A stretch of DNA of 64,000 nt from the NCBI RefSeq assembly GCF_019049245.1, contig NZ_JAGMUK010000064.1, forward strand, positions 1 through 64,000, in the 5' to 3' direction. The stretch's first letter is position 1. Every line of letters begins with the position of its first letter. The notes beneath the pieces are model-generated. The model saw only the letters and a program-made list of their open reading frames with translations. It was not told the origin of the DNA and did no database searches. Both the position numbers and the translations under genes were made by a program. Positions 42,697 to 50,948 of the stretch are shown here, one piece after another. Origin of the DNA: Streptomyces sp. AC555_RSS877 (GTDB lineage: Bacteria; Actinomycetota; Actinomycetes; Streptomycetales; Streptomycetaceae).

Positions 42697-44079
42697 CTAG
42701 CAGCCGATGAGACGCGCCGCCAGGTATCCCTCGATCTGGTCCAGCGACACGCGCTCCTGCTTCATCGAGTCACGCTCGCGCACGGTCACCGCGTTGTCGT
42801 CCAGGGTGTCGAAGTCGACCGTCACGCAGAACGGCGTACCGATCTCGTCCTGGCGGCGGTAGCGGCGGCCGATGGCACCGGCGTCGTCGAACTCGATGTT
42901 CCAGTTCTGCCGCAGGGTCTGGGCGAGACCCTTGGCCTTCGGGGACAGCTCGGGGTTCCTGGACAGGGGAAGCACGGCCACCTTCACCGGGGACAGCCGC
43001 GGGTCGAGGCGCAGCACCGTGCGCTTCTCCAGCTTGCCCTTGGCGTTGGGCGCCTCGTCCTCGACGTAGGCGTCGAGCAGGAAGGCCAGCATCGCGCGGC
43101 CGACACCGGCGGCCGGCTCGATGACGTACGGGGTCCAGCGCTCGCCGGCCTCCTGGTCGTAGTAGGCGAGGTCCTGGCCGGAGGCCTTGGAGTGGGCGCC
43201 GAGGTCGTAGTCGGTGCGGTTGGCGACGCCCTCCAGCTCGCCCCACTCGTTGCCGCCGAACTGGAAGCGGTACTCGATGTCGGCGGTGCGCTTGGAGTAG
43301 TGGGAGAGCTTCTCCTTCGGGTGCTCGAACCACCGCATGTTCTCTTCACGCAGGCCCAGGCCGGTGTACCAGTTCCAGCGCTGCTCCATCCAGTACTCCT
43401 GCCACGTCTCGTCCTCGCCCGGCTTGACGAAGAACTCCATCTCCATCTGCTCGAACTCGCGGGTGCGGAAGATGAAGTTGCCGGGCGTGATCTCGTTGCG
43501 GAAGGACTTGCCCATCTGCGCGATGCCGAACGGCGGCTTCTTGCGCGAAGCGGTCTGCACCTGGGCGAAGTTGGTGAAGATGCCCTGGGCGGTCTCGGGG
43601 CGCAGGTAGGCGACGGAGCCGCTGTCCTGGGTGGGGCCGAGGTGGGTGGAGAGCAGACCCGAGAACTGCTTGGGCTCGGTGAACTGTCCCTTGTTGCCGC
43701 AGTTGGGGCAGTTCACGTCCGCCAGGCCGTTCTCCGGCAGGCGGTTGTGCTTGGCCTCGTACGCCTCTTCAAGGTGGTCGGCACGGTACCGCTTGTGACA
43801 CGAGGTGCACTCGGTGAGCGGGTCCGTGAAGGTGGCGACGTGGCCCGAGGCCTGCCAGACCTCGGGGGCCAGGATCACGGACGAGTCGAGGCCGACCACG
43901 TCCTCGCGCGACGTCACCATGTAGCGCCACCACTGGCGCTTGAGGTTCTCCTTGAGCTCGACACCCAGCGGCCCGTAGTCCCAGGCGGCGCGCTGACCGC
44001 CGTAGATCTCACTGCAGGGAAATACGAAGCCACGGCGCTTGCTCAGGCTGACGATGGTGTCGATCTTGTCGGCGGCCAC
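42697..44079 (-). CDS. glyS: Glycyl-tRNA synthetase, alpha2 type
   Basis: A class II synthetase of 460 aa that charges tRNA-Gly. Motifs include the N-terminal GFVFPCSEIYGGQRAAWDYG, a zinc-knuckle pair CTSC and CPNC near residues 93 and 123, motif 2 around FRNEITPGNFIFRTREFEQM, and motif 3 near GVGRAMLAFLLDAY. The C-terminus is the anticodon-binding domain. The GTG start has AAGAGAG upstream. No T-box leader is recognisable in the 162-base divergent region. Confidence 0.97.
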   Translation of the reverse strand: MAADKIDTIVSLSKRRGFVFPCSEIYGGQRAAWDYGPLGVELKENLKRQWWRYMVTSREDVVGLDSSVILAPEVWQASGHVATFTDPLTECTSCHKRYRADHLEEAYEAKHNRLPENGLADVNCPNCGNKGQFTEPKQFSGLLSTHLGPTQDSGSVAYLRPETAQGIFTNFAQVQTASRKKPPFGIAQMGKSFRNEITPGNFIFRTREFEQMEMEFFVKPGEDETWQEYWMEQRWNWYTGLGLREENMRWFEHPKEKLSHYSKRTADIEYRFQFGGNEWGELEGVANRTDYDLGAHSKASGQDLAYYDQEAGERWTPYVIEPAAGVGRAMLAFLLDAYVEDEAPNAKGKLEKRTVLRLDPRLSPVKVAVLPLSRNPELSPKAKGLAQTLRQNWNIEFDDAGAIGRRYRRQDEIGTPFCVTVDFDTLDDNAVTVRERDSMKQERVSLDQIEGYLAARLIGC

Positions 44080-44205
44080 GGTGCTCTCTTCATTACGACG
44101 ACGGGCGACGAAGCGAGGATGCTTCAGAGCGAATGCTTCAGGTTACCGGCGGGGCCTCCCCTCCGATCAAATCGGTGCCTGTACAGGCCTTCTCACCACG
44201 TTTGT

Positions 44206-44242
44206 TGACAACGGTTTCCATATTTGTTGAAAATGAGTGTCA
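44206..44242 (+). promoter_or_regulatory. Two Zur boxes and promoter of the zinc uptake operon
   Basis: TGACAACGGTTTCCA (44206-44220) and TGAAAATGAGTGTCA (44228-44242) both resemble the Zur consensus TGAAAATGATTTTCA, the second better. Their starts are 22 bp apart, two helical turns. TTGACA (44205-44210) and TGAAAA (44228-44233), 17 bp apart, are the probable promoter, so both boxes block it. The second box overlaps the znuA start codon, and the mRNA is probably leaderless. Confidence 0.78.
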
Positions 44243-45198
44243 TGAACGTACGACGACACCACATATCCGGCATCGCGGTCGCCGCTGCCACCGCCCTCGG
44301 TCTCGGCACCCTCTCCGCCTGCTCGAGCGACAGCGCGGCGGCGGGCAACACGGACAAGTTCGACGTCGTCGCCTCGTTCTACCCGATGGCCTTCCTCGCC
44401 GAGCAGATCGGCGGGGACCATGTGAACGTCACCAGTCTCACCGAGCCCGGCCAGGAGCCGCACGACCTGGAGATCAGCGCCAAGCAGACCGCGCAGCTCC
44501 AGGAGTCCGACGCGGTGCTCTACCTCAAGAACCTCCAGCCCGCCGTCGACGAGGCGGTCGGGCAGGCCGACGTCAAGAACAAGATCGACGCGGCCACGCT
44601 GACCAAGCTGGAGGACCACGGCGAGGTCGAGCACGAGCACGAGGGCGAGGAAGCGCACTCCGAGGAGGAGGAGCACGCCCTCGACCCGCACATCTGGCTC
44701 GACCCGGTGAAGTACGCCGAGGTCGCCGAGGGCGTCGCCAAGTCCTTCGAGAAGGCCGACCCGGACAACGCGGCGGACTACCGGAAGAACGCCGACGCGC
44801 TGACCAAGAAGCTCGGCGACCTGAACACCGCGTTCGCCGACGGCCTGAAGACCACCGACAGCAAGGTCTTCTTCACCAACCACGCCGCCTTCGGCTACCT
44901 CGCCGAGCGCTACGGCCTGACCCAGGAGGCCATCTCCGGCCTCGACCCGGAGAGCGAGCCCAGCCCGGCCCGGATCAAGGAACTCCAGACCGAGGCCAAG
45001 GCCGACGGCGTCACCACCGTCTTCTACGAGACACTGGTCTCCGACAAGACCGCGAAGACCCTCGCCCAGGACGCGGGCCTCAAGACGGACGTCCTCGACC
45101 CGCTCGAAGGCATCACCGAGAAGTCCAAGGGCGACGACTACTTCCAGGTCATGGAGTCCAACCTCAAGGCGCTGCAGTCCGCTCTAGGCGCCAAGTGA
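44242..45198 (+). CDS. znuA: Zinc ABC transporter, substrate-binding lipoprotein
   Basis: A 318-aa cluster A-I solute-binding lipoprotein. The signal peptide ends in a lipobox LSAC, so the mature protein starts at Cys27. Metal ligands are provided by HDLEIS near residue 74, DPHIWLDP near 152, and HAAFGYL near 218. Between them is the charged His/Glu-rich loop (HGEVEHEHEGEEAHSEEEEH) typical of zinc-specific members. It is the first gene of znuA-znuC-znuB-zur under tandem Zur boxes. Confidence 0.95.
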   Translation: MNVRRHHISGIAVAAATALGLGTLSACSSDSAAAGNTDKFDVVASFYPMAFLAEQIGGDHVNVTSLTEPGQEPHDLEISAKQTAQLQESDAVLYLKNLQPAVDEAVGQADVKNKIDAATLTKLEDHGEVEHEHEGEEAHSEEEEHALDPHIWLDPVKYAEVAEGVAKSFEKADPDNAADYRKNADALTKKLGDLNTAFADGLKTTDSKVFFTNHAAFGYLAERYGLTQEAISGLDPESEPSPARIKELQTEAKADGVTTVFYETLVSDKTAKTLAQDAGLKTDVLDPLEGITEKSKGDDYFQVMESNLKALQSALGAK

Positions 45199-45215
45199 CC
45201 CCCACGGAGGACCTC

Positions 45216-45983
45216 GTGAGCGAACCCGTCATCTCCCTGCGCGGCGTCCGTGCCGAGCTGGGTTCGCGCCCGGTCCTGCGCGGAATCGACCTCACCGTGT
45301 CCCGCGGTGAGGTCGTCGCGCTGCTCGGGGCCAACGGCTCCGGCAAGTCCACGGCGATCCGCACCATCATCGGCCAGGTGCCCGTCAGCGACGGCGAGAT
45401 CGAGCTGTTCGGCACCCCGCGGCGCCGCTTCCGCGACTGGGCCCGCCTGGGCTACGTCCCGCAGCGCACCACGGCCGCCGGCGGCGTCCCGGCGACGGTC
45501 ACCGAGATCGTCTCCTCCGGCCGCCTCTCCCGCGCCCGCTTCGGCATGCTGCGCAAGGCGGACCACGAGGCCGTACGCCGTGCGCTGGCCCTGGTCGGCA
45601 TGACCGACCGCGCGAAGGACTCCGTCGACGCCCTCTCCGGCGGCCAGCACCAGCGCGTGCTGATCGCCCGCGCCCTCGCCGCCGAACCCGACCTCCTGAT
45701 CATGGACGAGCCGATGGCGGGCGTGGACCTGGCGAGCCAGGAGGTGCTGGCGTCGACCCTGCGCGAACAGGTCGGCCAGGGCACGTCCGTCCTGCTCGTC
45801 CTGCACGAACTGGGCCCCCTGGAACCCTTGATCGACCGGGCCGTCGTCCTGCGCGACGGCTGTGTCATGCACGACGGCCCGCCCCCGCACGCCCTCGGCC
45901 AGCACGCGCTGCCCGGCCACGACCACGTACACCCGCACGCGGCCCACGACGCCGAACCGATCCGCACAGGACTGCTGAGCTGA
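45216..45983 (+). CDS. znuC: Zinc ABC transporter, ATP-binding protein
   Basis: A 255-aa ABC ATPase. Walker A is GANGSGKST, the signature is LSGGQHQR, Walker B is LLIMDEP, and the switch His lies in LVLHELG. GTG 45216 has CGGAGG at seven bases. The C-terminal tail is rich in His (HALPGHDHVHPHAAHD), which could bind zinc. The stop overlaps the znuB start (TGATG). Confidence 0.95.
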   Translation: MSEPVISLRGVRAELGSRPVLRGIDLTVSRGEVVALLGANGSGKSTAIRTIIGQVPVSDGEIELFGTPRRRFRDWARLGYVPQRTTAAGGVPATVTEIVSSGRLSRARFGMLRKADHEAVRRALALVGMTDRAKDSVDALSGGQHQRVLIARALAAEPDLLIMDEPMAGVDLASQEVLASTLREQVGQGTSVLLVLHELGPLEPLIDRAVVLRDGCVMHDGPPPHALGQHALPGHDHVHPHAAHDAEPIRTGLLS

Positions 45984-46885
45984 TGGACCTCCTGAACTAC
46001 GCCTTCATGCAGCGGGCGCTCCTGGCCGCGGTCCTGGTCGGCATCACGGCCCCGGCCGTCGGCATCTACCTCGTCCAGCGCCGCCAGGCCCTGATGGGCG
46101 ACGGCATCGGCCACGTGGCGATGACCGGCGTCGGCCTGGGCTTCCTGCTGTCCTGGTCACCGGTGTGGATGGCCACGCTCGTGTCCGTGCTCGGCGCGGT
46201 CACCATGGAACTGATCCGCTGGTACGGCAGGACGCGCGGCGACATCGCCCTCGCGATGCTCTTCTACGGCGGCATGGCCGGCGGTGTGATGCTCATCAAC
46301 CTCGCGCCGTCGGGCTCGAACGCGAACCTGATGTCGTACCTCTTCGGCTCCCTGTCGACGGTGAGCGAGTCGGACATCACGGCGATCTGCGTTCTGGCCG
46401 CCTTCGTGTTGTTGGTCACCCTCGGTCTGCGCCGCCAGCTGTTCGCGGTGAGCCAGGACGAGGAGTTCGCGCGGGTCACGGGCCTGCCGGTGCGTGCCCT
46501 GAACCTGCTGACGGCGATCACCGCGGCGGTCACGGTCACCGTCGCGATGCGCGTGGTCGGCCTGCTGCTGGTGTCGGCGCTGATGGTGGTGCCGGTCGCG
46601 GCCGCGCAGCAGCTGAGCCGCAGCTTCGCGGCCACGTTCGCGATCGCGGTGGGCATCGGGATCTCGGTGACGGTCGGCGGCACCGCGACCTCGTACTACC
46701 AGGACGTGCCGCCCGGCGCGACGATCGTCCTGCTCGCCATTGCGGCGTTCGTCCTGCTGACCGCGCTGGCGACCCCGCTGGCCCGGCGGCGCGCGCGGGC
46801 ACAGGCGGCGACGCAGCCCGCCGGAGATCCCGCGGAATGTGTGATTCCGGCCAGCCGGGGATCCGGCGGAGAGGTCGGCGTCTGA
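45983..46885 (+). CDS. znuB: Zinc ABC transporter, permease
   Basis: A 300-aa membrane permease of the ABC-3 (ZnuB/TroC) family with about eight transmembrane helices (FMQRALLAAVLVGITAPAVG at the N-terminus, ALMGDGIGHVAMTGVGLGF as the coupling region). It overlaps znuC by one base and is followed by zur after 60 bp. Confidence 0.95.
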   Translation: MDLLNYAFMQRALLAAVLVGITAPAVGIYLVQRRQALMGDGIGHVAMTGVGLGFLLSWSPVWMATLVSVLGAVTMELIRWYGRTRGDIALAMLFYGGMAGGVMLINLAPSGSNANLMSYLFGSLSTVSESDITAICVLAAFVLLVTLGLRRQLFAVSQDEEFARVTGLPVRALNLLTAITAAVTVTVAMRVVGLLLVSALMVVPVAAAQQLSRSFAATFAIAVGIGISVTVGGTATSYYQDVPPGATIVLLAIAAFVLLTALATPLARRRARAQAATQPAGDPAECVIPASRGSGGEVGV

Positions 46886-46945
46886 CCACTGACAGGCCGG
46901 ACTGGCACAATGGCCCGGCAGGTGCAGACGTTAAGGAGGCAACCG

Positions 46946-47362
46946 GTGACGACCGCAGGACCGTCCGTGAAGGGCCGCGCAACCCGGCAGCGGGCCGCCG
47001 TGGCGGCGGCCCTCGACGAGGTCGACGAATTCCGCAGTGCCCAGGATCTCCACGACATGCTCAAGCACAAGGGCGACTCGGTCGGGCTGACCACGGTCTA
47101 CCGCACGCTCCAGTCCCTCGCCGACGCCGGCGAGGTCGACGTCCTGCGCACCTCCGACGGCGAGTCCGTCTACCGCCGCTGCTCCACCGGGGACCACCAC
47201 CATCACCTCGTCTGCCGCGTCTGCGGCAAGGCCGTGGAGGTGGAGGGCCCGGCGGTGGAGACCTGGGCCGAGGCCATCGCATCGGAACACGGATTCGTGA
47301 ACGTGGCCCACACGGTGGAGATCTTCGGCACGTGCGAGGACTGCGCGGCAAAGACGGCATAG
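46946..47362 (+). CDS. zur: Fur family zinc uptake regulator Zur
   Basis: A 138-aa Fur-family repressor. GTG 46946 is chosen for the AAGGAGG upstream and gives the length of known Streptomyces Zur. The winged helix contains SVGLTTVYRTLQSLADAG. The metal sites include the HHHHL run near residue 83, the C-x2-C pairs CRVCG and CEDC, and the final Ala/Lys tail. With zinc bound it should repress the operon it belongs to through the boxes at 44206-44242. Its stop codon lies in a short tandem repeat (CATAGCTG twice). Confidence 0.94.
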   Translation: MTTAGPSVKGRATRQRAAVAAALDEVDEFRSAQDLHDMLKHKGDSVGLTTVYRTLQSLADAGEVDVLRTSDGESVYRRCSTGDHHHHLVCRVCGKAVEVEGPAVETWAEAIASEHGFVNVAHTVEIFGTCEDCAAKTA

Positions 47363-47482
47363 CTGCATAGCTGCGGGCAGTCGTGCCGCTGGGCGGCACA
47401 GGTGGGCGCAGCGGCACCCCGTCAGCGCCGGGCTGCGCACCCACCCCCGGCCGGCAGCAGCGCCGGGCGCCTGCCAGGCCGA

Positions 47483-48316
47483 CTACTCCTGCTTGCCCTC
47501 CATGGCAAGCAGCTCCTCGTTCGGGATGGCCCCACCGAAGCGCCGGTCCCGCTGGGCGAACTCCAGGCAGGCCCGCCACAGATCCCGCCGGTCGAAGTCC
47601 GGCCACAGCACGTTCTGGAAGACCATCTCGGCGTAGGCGCTCTGCCAGAGCAGGTAGTTGGAGGTGCGCTGCTCGCCGCTCGGCCGCAGGAACAGGTCCA
47701 CGTCCGGCATGTCCGGGTAGTACAGGTACTTCTGGATGGTCTTCTCGGTGATCTTGGACGGGTCGAGCCGGCCGGCCTTCACGTCCTCCGCCATGGCCTG
47801 CATCGCGTCCGCGAGCTCGGCCCGGCCGCCGTAGTTCATGCAGAAGTACAGCGTCAGCTTGTCGTTGTCCTTCGTCTGCTCCTGGGCGACCTGGAGCTCC
47901 TTGGCGACGGACTTCCACAGCCTGGGCATGCGGCCCACCCAGCGCACCCGGATCCCGAGCTCGTCGAGCTGGTCGCGGGTCTTGCGGATGAAGTCGCGGT
48001 TGAAGTTCATCAGGAAGCGCACCTCGTCCGGCGACCGCTTCCAGTTCTCGGTGGAGAAGGCGTACAGGGAGATGTTCTTCACACCCTGCTCGATCGCGCC
48101 CTGGAGCACGTCCAGCACCCGCTCGGCACCGACCTTGTGCCCCTCCGTGCGCGGCAGACCGCGCTCCTTGGCCCAGCGGCCGTTCCCGTCCATGACGATC
48201 GCCACATGGGTGGGCACCAGCTCACCGGGTAGCTTCGGCGGGCGGGCCCCGGACGGGTGCGGCTCCGGCGTCTTGTACTCACGGCGCTGACGCCCCAGGA
48301 TCCCGCGTACGGCCAT
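47483..48316 (-). CDS. uppS: Isoprenyl (cis-prenyl) diphosphate synthase
   Basis: A 277-aa cis-prenyltransferase that makes the polyprenyl carrier for cell wall synthesis. The signature AIVMDGNGRWA carries the metal-binding Asp43. Other blocks are SLYAFSTENWKR, NYGGRAEL and DLFLRPSGEQRTSNYLLWQS. ATG 48316 fits the family. The downstream 47363-47482 gap is non-coding and contains an imperfect GGTGGGCGCAG/CTGCGCACCCACC hairpin. Directly upstream is a 10-bp triple repeat and then recO, likely the same operon. Confidence 0.95.
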   Translation of the reverse strand: MAVRGILGRQRREYKTPEPHPSGARPPKLPGELVPTHVAIVMDGNGRWAKERGLPRTEGHKVGAERVLDVLQGAIEQGVKNISLYAFSTENWKRSPDEVRFLMNFNRDFIRKTRDQLDELGIRVRWVGRMPRLWKSVAKELQVAQEQTKDNDKLTLYFCMNYGGRAELADAMQAMAEDVKAGRLDPSKITEKTIQKYLYYPDMPDVDLFLRPSGEQRTSNYLLWQSAYAEMVFQNVLWPDFDRRDLWRACLEFAQRDRRFGGAIPNEELLAMEGKQE

Positions 48317-48335
48317 GGTGCTTCTCGTCTCCTCG

Positions 48336-48365
48336 TGCTTGTCGGTGCTCGTCGGTGCTCGTTGT
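48336..48365. repeat. Three tandem 10-bp units between recO and uppS
   Basis: TGCTTGTCGG, TGCTCGTCGG and TGCTCGTTGT follow one another directly. They fill most of the 49-bp gap between the recO stop and the uppS start, on the strand opposite to both genes. Confidence 0.85.
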
Positions 48366-49115
48366 CTAGGACTTTTCCACGTAGCGAAGAGAGCGCAGCC
48401 CGCGCTCCAGATGCCAGTGCAGGTACGCGGACACCAGCCCGCTGCCCTCCCGGACATACCGCGGCTCGCTCGCGTCCGCGGTCTCCCAGTCTCCCGTAAG
48501 CAGCGCCCCGAGGAGTTCCAGGGTCTGCGGCGACGGTACGACACTCCCCGGCACCCGGCAGTCGACGCAGACCGAGCCCCCGGCCGCCACCGAGAAGAAC
48601 CGGTTCGGCCCGGGCATCCCGCACTTCGCGCAGTCGGTGAAGGTGGGCGCGTAGCCGTTGACGGCGAGGGAACGGAGCAGGAACGCGTCGAGGATCAGAT
48701 GCGGCGCGTGCTCACCGCGGGCCAGCGTCCGCAGCGCACCGACGAGCAGCAGGTACTGCTGCACCGCCGGCTCGCCCTCGTGATCGGTGAACCGCTCGGC
48801 GGTCTCCAGCATGGCCGTCCCGGCGGTGTAGCGCGCGTAGTCCGCGACGATCCCGCCCCCGTAGGGCGCGATGGTCTCGCTCTGCGTGCACAGCGGCAGC
48901 CCGCGCCCGATCAGCTCGCTCCCCCGCGCGAAGAACTGCACGTCGACGTGGGAGAACGGCTCCAGCCGGGCTCCGAACTTCGACTTGGTCCTGCGCACCC
49001 CGCGGGCCACGGCCCGTACCCGCCCGTGACCGCGCGTGAGCAGGGTGATGATCCGGTCCGCCTCACCCAGCTTCTGGGTGCGCAGCACGACGCCGTCGTC
49101 ACGGAACAGACTCAT
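48366..49115 (-). CDS. recO: DNA repair protein RecO
   Basis: A 249-aa recombination mediator of the RecFOR pathway. The N-terminal OB fold starts SLFRDDGVVLRTQKLGEADR. The zinc-finger pairs CAKCG and CVDC lie near residues 163 and 179. ATG 49115 gives the standard MSLFRDDG start, with ATG 49124 three codons upstream as the alternative. It sits directly before uppS, the order found in other Streptomyces. Confidence 0.94.
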   Translation of the reverse strand: MSLFRDDGVVLRTQKLGEADRIITLLTRGHGRVRAVARGVRRTKSKFGARLEPFSHVDVQFFARGSELIGRGLPLCTQSETIAPYGGGIVADYARYTAGTAMLETAERFTDHEGEPAVQQYLLLVGALRTLARGEHAPHLILDAFLLRSLAVNGYAPTFTDCAKCGMPGPNRFFSVAAGGSVCVDCRVPGSVVPSPQTLELLGALLTGDWETADASEPRYVREGSGLVSAYLHWHLERGLRSLRYVEKS

Positions 49116-49163
49116 GGGGCCCATTCTCGCCTACGCCGGCCGTCCCCCGTCGTCCTCCGTGCT

Positions 49164-49379
49164 TCAAGGCACCTCACCGCGGCTGCGCGCGTTGGCATAC
49201 GCCGTCATCGCGCTCAGCCGCTCGGCCGGGGTGGCATGCCGTACGGCACACGGGTCGGCGTCCCACTCCCGGCCCCCGCCGTACGGTCTCAGTTGCACGT
49301 ACGGTCCCTCGTGCCCCATGACGATCCCCACCCTCCCGCTCCTGGTGTCCACGACGTACGCCCCCACCGGCGGCTTCAC
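49164..49379 (-). CDS. Small protein of a WhiJ/AbaA-like cluster
   Basis: A 71-aa protein (VGIVMGHEGPYVQLRPYGGG then REWDADPCAV). Its GTG overlaps the stop of the gene before it (GTGA). It is a paralogue of the N-terminal half of the protein encoded at 19194. Such small proteins repeatedly sit beside XRE-DUF5753 and DUF397 genes in Streptomyces. The molecular function is unknown. Confidence 0.82.
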   Translation of the reverse strand: MKPPVGAYVVDTRSGRVGIVMGHEGPYVQLRPYGGGREWDADPCAVRHATPAERLSAMTAYANARSRGEVP

Positions 49380-49591
49380 CGCAGCACCGCCGCGAGTCGC
49401 TGCGCGGTCTCCACGGAACACCGCCCCAATTCGACGAGCGGACAGGGCGCCTCCCGCGCGAGACTCACGGGATCGAGCCCGATTGACGGCAGCGTAATTC
49501 CTGCCGTAAGAAGCGCCGCCCGCAATTCTTTCACCGTTTCCTCCGCCTCTTCGACGCTCAGCGTCGAGCGCCGTGACTGCACAGACCTCAC
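49376..49591 (-). CDS. Small hypothetical protein of the same cluster
   Basis: A 71-aa protein with a helical, charged N-terminal half (SVEEAEETVKELRAALLTAG) and a second half with LVELGRCSVETAQRLAAVLR. It is translationally coupled to the 49164 gene through GTGA. It is transcribed divergently from the XRE regulator gene at 49707. I recognise it only as a recurrent partner of this type of cluster. The function is unknown. Confidence 0.75.
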   Translation of the reverse strand: MRSVQSRRSTLSVEEAEETVKELRAALLTAGITLPSIGLDPVSLAREAPCPLVELGRCSVETAQRLAAVLR

Positions 49592-49639
49592 CGTGCTCCC
49601 CTTCCTTTTCGACTTTCACTCTTCTCGTCTCCAGAGTGC

Positions 49640-49663
49640 CCTGCCGGGCCTACACTCGGCAGG
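49640..49663. promoter_or_regulatory. Inverted repeat in the divergent promoter region of the XRE cluster
   Basis: CCTGCCG (49640-49646) and CGGCAGG (49657-49663) flank TACACT, a possible -10 for the XRE gene. It is a plausible operator for autoregulation by the XRE protein. Confidence 0.5.
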
Positions 49664-49706
49664 AGTCTGTGCACTACAAGTGCGGGTCAGCGGAGGGTGA
49701 TTGGCT

Positions 49707-50540
49707 GTGGCCAATGGTTCACGGCAGGCGGCTTGGGAGTTCTTCGGGACGGAGCTGAAGCGACGTCGCGAGGACGCGGGGATCACTCAGGCGGAACTGG
49801 GCTTGAGGGTTTTCGTGTCCGGTGGGTACATCGGCCAGTTCGAACAGGCCATTCGGAAACCGCAATTGGATGTTGCGCAACGGATTGATGAAATACTACA
49901 AACCGATGGCTTTTTCGAACGGCTCTGGAAAAAGCTCATCAAGGAGCAGCCATACACGGAGTACTTCGCACACGTGGTGGAGCTGGAGCGGCTGGCGACA
50001 GAGATCTGCGAGTACGCGCCGACGGTGATTCCGGGGCTGCTCCAGACGCGGGAGTACGCGCGAGCGGTGTTCCTGGCGGGCAATCCACTGGCCACCGACG
50101 AGTACATCGAAGAGTTGGTCAGAGGGCGCATGGACCGGACGCAGCTCCTCAAGGACGCCACACGCCCCGTGTATTGGGCAGTTCTGCACGAGACGGCCCT
50201 ACGCATCCCGGTCGGCGACGCCGGGGTCATGTCGCACCAGTTGGACCACATCGCGACGCTGCTGCGGGAGCGCGCAGTGATACTGCAGGTGCTGCCCTTC
50301 GCGGCGGGAGCGCACCCGGCCATGGGCAAGATGATGAAGCTCATGGAGTTCGAGGACGCACCGCCGACCGCCTATACAGAGGGGATGTTGTCGGGGAACC
50401 TGCTGGACGAACCGGCGGTGGTGAAGCGGGTCCGGGCGTCCTACGATCACATCAGGGCCGCCGCGTTGTCGCCGGAGGCGACCCTGGCCCTGATCGAGTC
50501 GGTGGCGGAGGACTACAGACGATGCGCGAGTACGGCCTGA
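49707..50540 (+). CDS. XRE family regulator with DUF5753 domain (WhiJ-like)
   Basis: A 277-aa protein. The N-terminal XRE helix-turn-helix (ELKRRREDAGITQAELGLRV, then FEQAIRKPQ) is followed by the DUF5753 domain (YAPTVIPGLLQTREYARAVF, VLHETALRIPVG, ILQVLPFAAGAHPAM). GTG 49707 is preferred over TTG 49701 because GGAGGG lies nine bases before it. WhiJ-like proteins regulate development together with small partners. It overlaps the DUF397 gene by 19 bases. GC is lower in its first 250 bases than in neighbours. Confidence 0.92.
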   Translation: MANGSRQAAWEFFGTELKRRREDAGITQAELGLRVFVSGGYIGQFEQAIRKPQLDVAQRIDEILQTDGFFERLWKKLIKEQPYTEYFAHVVELERLATEICEYAPTVIPGLLQTREYARAVFLAGNPLATDEYIEELVRGRMDRTQLLKDATRPVYWAVLHETALRIPVGDAGVMSHQLDHIATLLRERAVILQVLPFAAGAHPAMGKMMKLMEFEDAPPTAYTEGMLSGNLLDEPAVVKRVRASYDHIRAAALSPEATLALIESVAEDYRRCASTA

Positions 50541-50809
50541 GCAACGCCCGCTGGCGCAAGAGCAGCCACAGCGGCGGCAGCGGCGGGGAGGACTGCGTCG
50601 AGGTCGCGTACGACTTCCAGGGCGCCGCCAGCTGGCGCAAGAGCAGCCACAGCGGCGGCGACGGCGGGGAGGACTGCGTCGAGGTCGCCGACGGATTCCC
50701 CGGCGTCGTCCCGGTACGTGACAGCAAGGTGCCCGGTGGGCCCGTGCTGTTCGTCGGGTCGGTCGCCTGGACGGAGTTCATCCGTACCGTCGGGGTCGCC
50801 CCAAGCTGA
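50522..50809 (+). CDS. DUF397 protein with a duplicated motif
   Basis: A 95-aa protein of the DUF397 family, usual partner of WhiJ-like regulators. The family core WRKSSHSGG...GEDCVEVA occurs twice, at residues 11-29 and 38-56. It is followed by the normal end VRDSKVPGGPVLFVGSVAWT. The 81-bp tandem duplication is nearly identical in DNA (50551-50609 and 50632-50690), so it is recent. Start inside the XRE gene suggests coupling. Confidence 0.92.
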   Translation: MREYGLSNARWRKSSHSGGSGGEDCVEVAYDFQGAASWRKSSHSGGDGGEDCVEVADGFPGVVPVRDSKVPGGPVLFVGSVAWTEFIRTVGVAPS

Positions 50810-50877
50810 GCCTGGCCGGGGTGATGGTGTCCCGGGCGGCTCTCGGGCTCCGGGGCAACCCTGAGCACCGCGGTGGG

Positions 50878-50914
50878 GGTAACCCCTCCCAAGAAAACGG
50901 GAGTTACCCGGATG
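50878..50914 (+). promoter_or_regulatory. Imperfect inverted repeat upstream of the peptidase gene
   Basis: GGGTAA...CTCCC pairs with GGGAG-TTACCC around an A-rich loop (AAGAAAAC). It lies about 40 bp upstream of the secreted hydrolase gene. It could be the terminator of the DUF397 transcript or an operator. Confidence 0.45.
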
Positions 50915-50948
50915 TGGCGAACCGTCAGGTTCCGCGAGGCTCGTTCGC

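Noticed and set aside
44080..44241. T-box riboswitch before glyS
   Set aside because: No T-box consensus or specifier hairpin could be found in the short divergent region. The conspicuous motifs there belong to Zur control of znuA.
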